In this document: positions 5,434 to 6,356 of the stretch, piece after piece
Layout of the letters: the number at the start of each line of letters is the position of its first letter
Numbering within the stretch: the first letter of the stretch is position 1
Source: an uncultured Anaerotignum sp.
Lineage (GTDB): Bacteria; Bacillota; Clostridia; Lachnospirales; Anaerotignaceae
Assembly: GCA_910578425.1 (NCBI GenBank)
Contig: CAJTQX010000065.1
Coordinates: forward strand, 1 to 6,356
Length of the DNA stretch: 6,356 nucleotides
Reading direction: 5' to 3'
Translations under genes and position numbers: made by a program
Notes under the pieces: generated by a model
Databases searched by the model: none
The model's input: only the letters and a program-made list of their open reading frames with translations
Told to the model about the DNA's origin: nothing

Positions 5434-5781
5434 TTACAGCTTTGTGCGGCATTTCGGGCAGGTCTGCTGTCCTGGCGTTAAGGGGAAACCGCATTTCTGG
5501 CAGTGGGAGGCGCGTCCCACAATTTGCATATCCTGTTTCCAGAGCTGTGTTTCTTCGCCGCGTTCAATGGCCTGCCCTGCTTCAGGACTGACGGAAAAGA
5601 CCATATCACAGCAGTCAGAAACAGCGTAATATTTCTTTCCCCATTTGAAAAGCGGGACAAAAATGCTGAATGTAGAATACATCATGTAAACGGAAACACT
5701 GCTGTATTTCCCGCATTTCTGGCACATTGTGTTTTGGCGGAAATTCAGATCTTTCGATACGGCGGAAACTCCAAATAACAT
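5434..5781 (-). CDS. zinc-ribbon protein with two cysteine clusters
   Basis: A 115-residue protein of the Firmicutes zinc-ribbon type. The first cluster is CQKC (C20, C23) paired with the CC at C57-C58. Between them lies a stretch rich in Y, F and V, then FVPLFKWGKKYY (41-52), which resembles the aromatic core of the zinc_ribbon_15-like family. The second is CQKCG (C94, C97) with CPKC (C108, C111) near the C-terminus. There is no signal peptide. The ATG at 5781 has AGGAG (5795-5791) 9 nt upstream. It faces sigF tail-to-tail and is divergent from the small peptide gene at 6032. Two ribbons suggest binding of nucleic acid or protein, but the function is unknown. A + strand frame opposite it (5315-5629) is antisense shadow. 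Confidence 0.8.
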   Translation of the reverse strand: MLFGVSAVSKDLNFRQNTMCQKCGKYSSVSVYMMYSTFSIFVPLFKWGKKYYAVSDCCDMVFSVSPEAGQAIERGEETQLWKQDMQIVGRASHCQKCGFPLTPGQQTCPKCRTKL

Positions 5782-5886
5782 AAAAAAACACTCCTGTCTA
5801 ATAAAATTTCCTCAGGGAGGATGTACCCTGTATATATTCCAGCGGAAAAATACGGCAGTTGCCGCAAATACCGCGGAGTATTCGTC

Positions 5887-5915
5887 TTTACATCTTACTG
5901 CGAACATGATAAAAT
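5887..5915 (+). promoter_or_regulatory. extended -10 sigma-A promoter for the small membrane peptide
   Basis: A -35 TTTACA (5887-5892) is followed by a 17-bp spacer and a -10 TAAAAT (5910-5915), with the extended TGA just before it (5907-5909). Each hexamer differs from consensus at one base. Transcription would start near 5922, about 110 nt before the ATG at 6032. Confidence 0.65.
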
Positions 5916-5931
5916 ATTGCAAACGGCGGGG

Positions 5932-6008
5932 AGTCTGCAAAACATGGTCTGTTTTGGAGCCCTTTCCCCGTTTCTATGATAGTCCAATCCGGGGAATTTT
6001 GCAAGACT
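5932..6008 (+). other. structured 5' leader candidate
   Basis: The outer stem AGTCTGCAAAA (5932-5942) pairs with TTTTGCAAGACT (5997-6008), leaving one bulged A. The inner stem TTCCCCG (5964-5970) pairs with CGGGGAA (5990-5996). The 3' strands are contiguous at 5996/5997, so the helices could stack. It lies wholly in the predicted leader and ends 8 nt before the ribosome binding site. No known riboswitch class is recognised. Confidence 0.45.
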
Positions 6009-6031
6009 TTCAAAGAGGGAGGGGAAAGAAA

Positions 6032-6133
6032 ATGAAGATATCTCGTTTGGTTGTCAGCGCGGTGTCGCTTGCGGTATCTGCGGCACTTTTGACGCTGAGT
6101 ATTATTGACATGTTTCAGAATGATGAATACTGA
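6032..6133 (+). CDS. 33-residue single-pass membrane peptide
   Basis: A short ORF of 33 codons that starts MKISRLVVSAVSLAV. A basic N-terminus (K2, R5) precedes about 20 hydrophobic residues (6-25, rich in V, A, L, S and I) and an acidic tail ending NDEY. This is the profile of a small one-helix inner-membrane protein with the C-terminus probably outside. GGGAGGGG (6017-6024) sits 7 nt before the ATG, and a strong promoter lies 110 nt upstream. The longer open frame beginning at 5729 in the same phase has no such signals. No family is recognised. It is not SpoVM or CmpA by sequence, and a sporulation role cannot be claimed from the neighbourhood alone. Confidence 0.6.
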   Translation: MKISRLVVSAVSLAVSAALLTLSIIDMFQNDEY

Positions 6134-6204
6134 TCGCGCATAAAACGGCATAGGAATGGAGAAAATGGAGGCAGGTGCGTTAGCCGCTTCTGTGTTCCAT
6201 AGAG

Positions 6205-6264
6205 AAACAGGTCAGACGGCGTATGAAAATTCATAACGCGGTTCTGTGCCTGTTTTTCTTTCTT
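6205..6264 (+). terminator. branched terminator after the small peptide gene
   Basis: AAACAGG (6205-6211) pairs with CCTGTTT (6249-6255). CAGA (6213-6216) with TCTG and an inner GCGTATGAA/TTCATAACGC arm with one bulge extend the structure. The T-rich run TTTTTCTTTCTTTT (6253-6266) follows. It would end the transcript from the promoter at 5887. Confidence 0.55.
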
Positions 6265-6356
6265 TTGCATCAGGCGGTGTGGTCACAAGTGTCTGCACAC
6301 GCTTTCCGGCAAATTTTGTCAGCTTTTTCGTTAAAAATTCCTGCCGTACCGCCTGC
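6212..6356 (-). CDS. possible C-terminal end of a truncated gene
   Basis: On the minus strand one frame is open from the window edge (codons from 6355) to a TGA at 6214-6212, encoding 47 residues. These begin QAVRQEFLTKKLTKFAGK and end EPRYEFSYAV. The composition is protein-like (mixed K, T, E and aromatic residues) and the other two minus frames stop early. The stop falls inside the stem of the terminator at 6205-6255, as is common for convergent gene ends. The family is not recognised and the fragment is too short to be sure it is real. Confidence 0.4.
   Translation of the reverse strand, partial: QAVRQEFLTKKLTKFAGKRVQTLVTTPPDAKERKTGTEPRYEFSYAV

Noticed and set aside
5315..5629. Frame whose ATG overlaps the sigF stop (ATGA), which could suggest a fourth spoIIA-operon gene such as spoVAA.
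   Set aside because: Its translation is Arg/Cys-rich with no SpoVA features, and most of it is antisense to the better supported zinc-ribbon gene.
5822..5880. Promoter for the zinc-ribbon gene on the minus strand (ATATATAC near 5830).
   Set aside because: A TATATA-like -10 exists, but no acceptable -35 for sigma-A or a sporulation sigma lies at the right distance.
5821..5979. 52-codon + strand frame starting ATG TAC CCT, preceded by AGGGAGG.
   Set aside because: The Shine-Dalgarno-like sequence abuts the ATG with no spacer, and the frame runs across the clear promoter at 5887-5915. Probably not translated.
6156..6236. 26-codon + strand frame beginning ATG GAG AAA.
   Set aside because: No ribosome binding site at proper distance, and the frame ends inside the terminator stem.

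Overview
The window looks like a chromosomal segment of an endospore-forming Clostridia, probably a Lachnospiraceae-type gut Firmicute. The reasons are an intact spoIIA operon, a sigK gene, strong AGGAGG-type ribosome binding sites, moderate GC, and G/C-rich hairpin repeats between genes. The assignment is an inference from gene content, not a database match.

Left part (1-2570, + strand): a short intergenic stretch carrying a G-rich hairpin repeat leads into a three-gene run. It contains a TrmR-type tRNA 5-hydroxyuridine methyltransferase, a U32-family TrhP-type tRNA hydroxylation protein, and a MarR-family regulator, followed by an intrinsic terminator. The first two genes would act in sequence on tRNA wobble uridine 34: TrhP for hydroxylation to ho5U, then TrmR for methylation to mo5U.

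Middle (2572-3815): sigK, the late mother-cell sigma factor, lies on the minus strand and begins at a GTG codon behind a perfect Shine-Dalgarno. It is head-to-head with the spoIIA operon. The 528 bp between them hold no gene but are densely packed with inverted repeats. These include hairpins at both ends that point outward and are each followed by GGTTTTT. One end matches the repeat at 59-91, with a compensatory base-pair change, which suggests a dispersed structured repeat.

Right-centre (3816-5318, + strand): spoIIAA, spoIIAB and sigF (spoIIAC) are tightly packed. They encode the anti-anti-sigma factor, the anti-sigma kinase and the first forespore sigma factor. The earliest forespore sigma operon and the latest mother-cell sigma gene therefore share one intergenic region.

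Right end (5319-6356): a two-cluster zinc-ribbon protein runs on the minus strand, convergent with sigF. A divergent region follows, with a good extended -10 sigma-A promoter, a roughly 110-nt leader that can form two stacked stems, and a 33-residue single-pass membrane peptide. A terminator-like hairpin and a possible truncated minus-strand gene end close the window.
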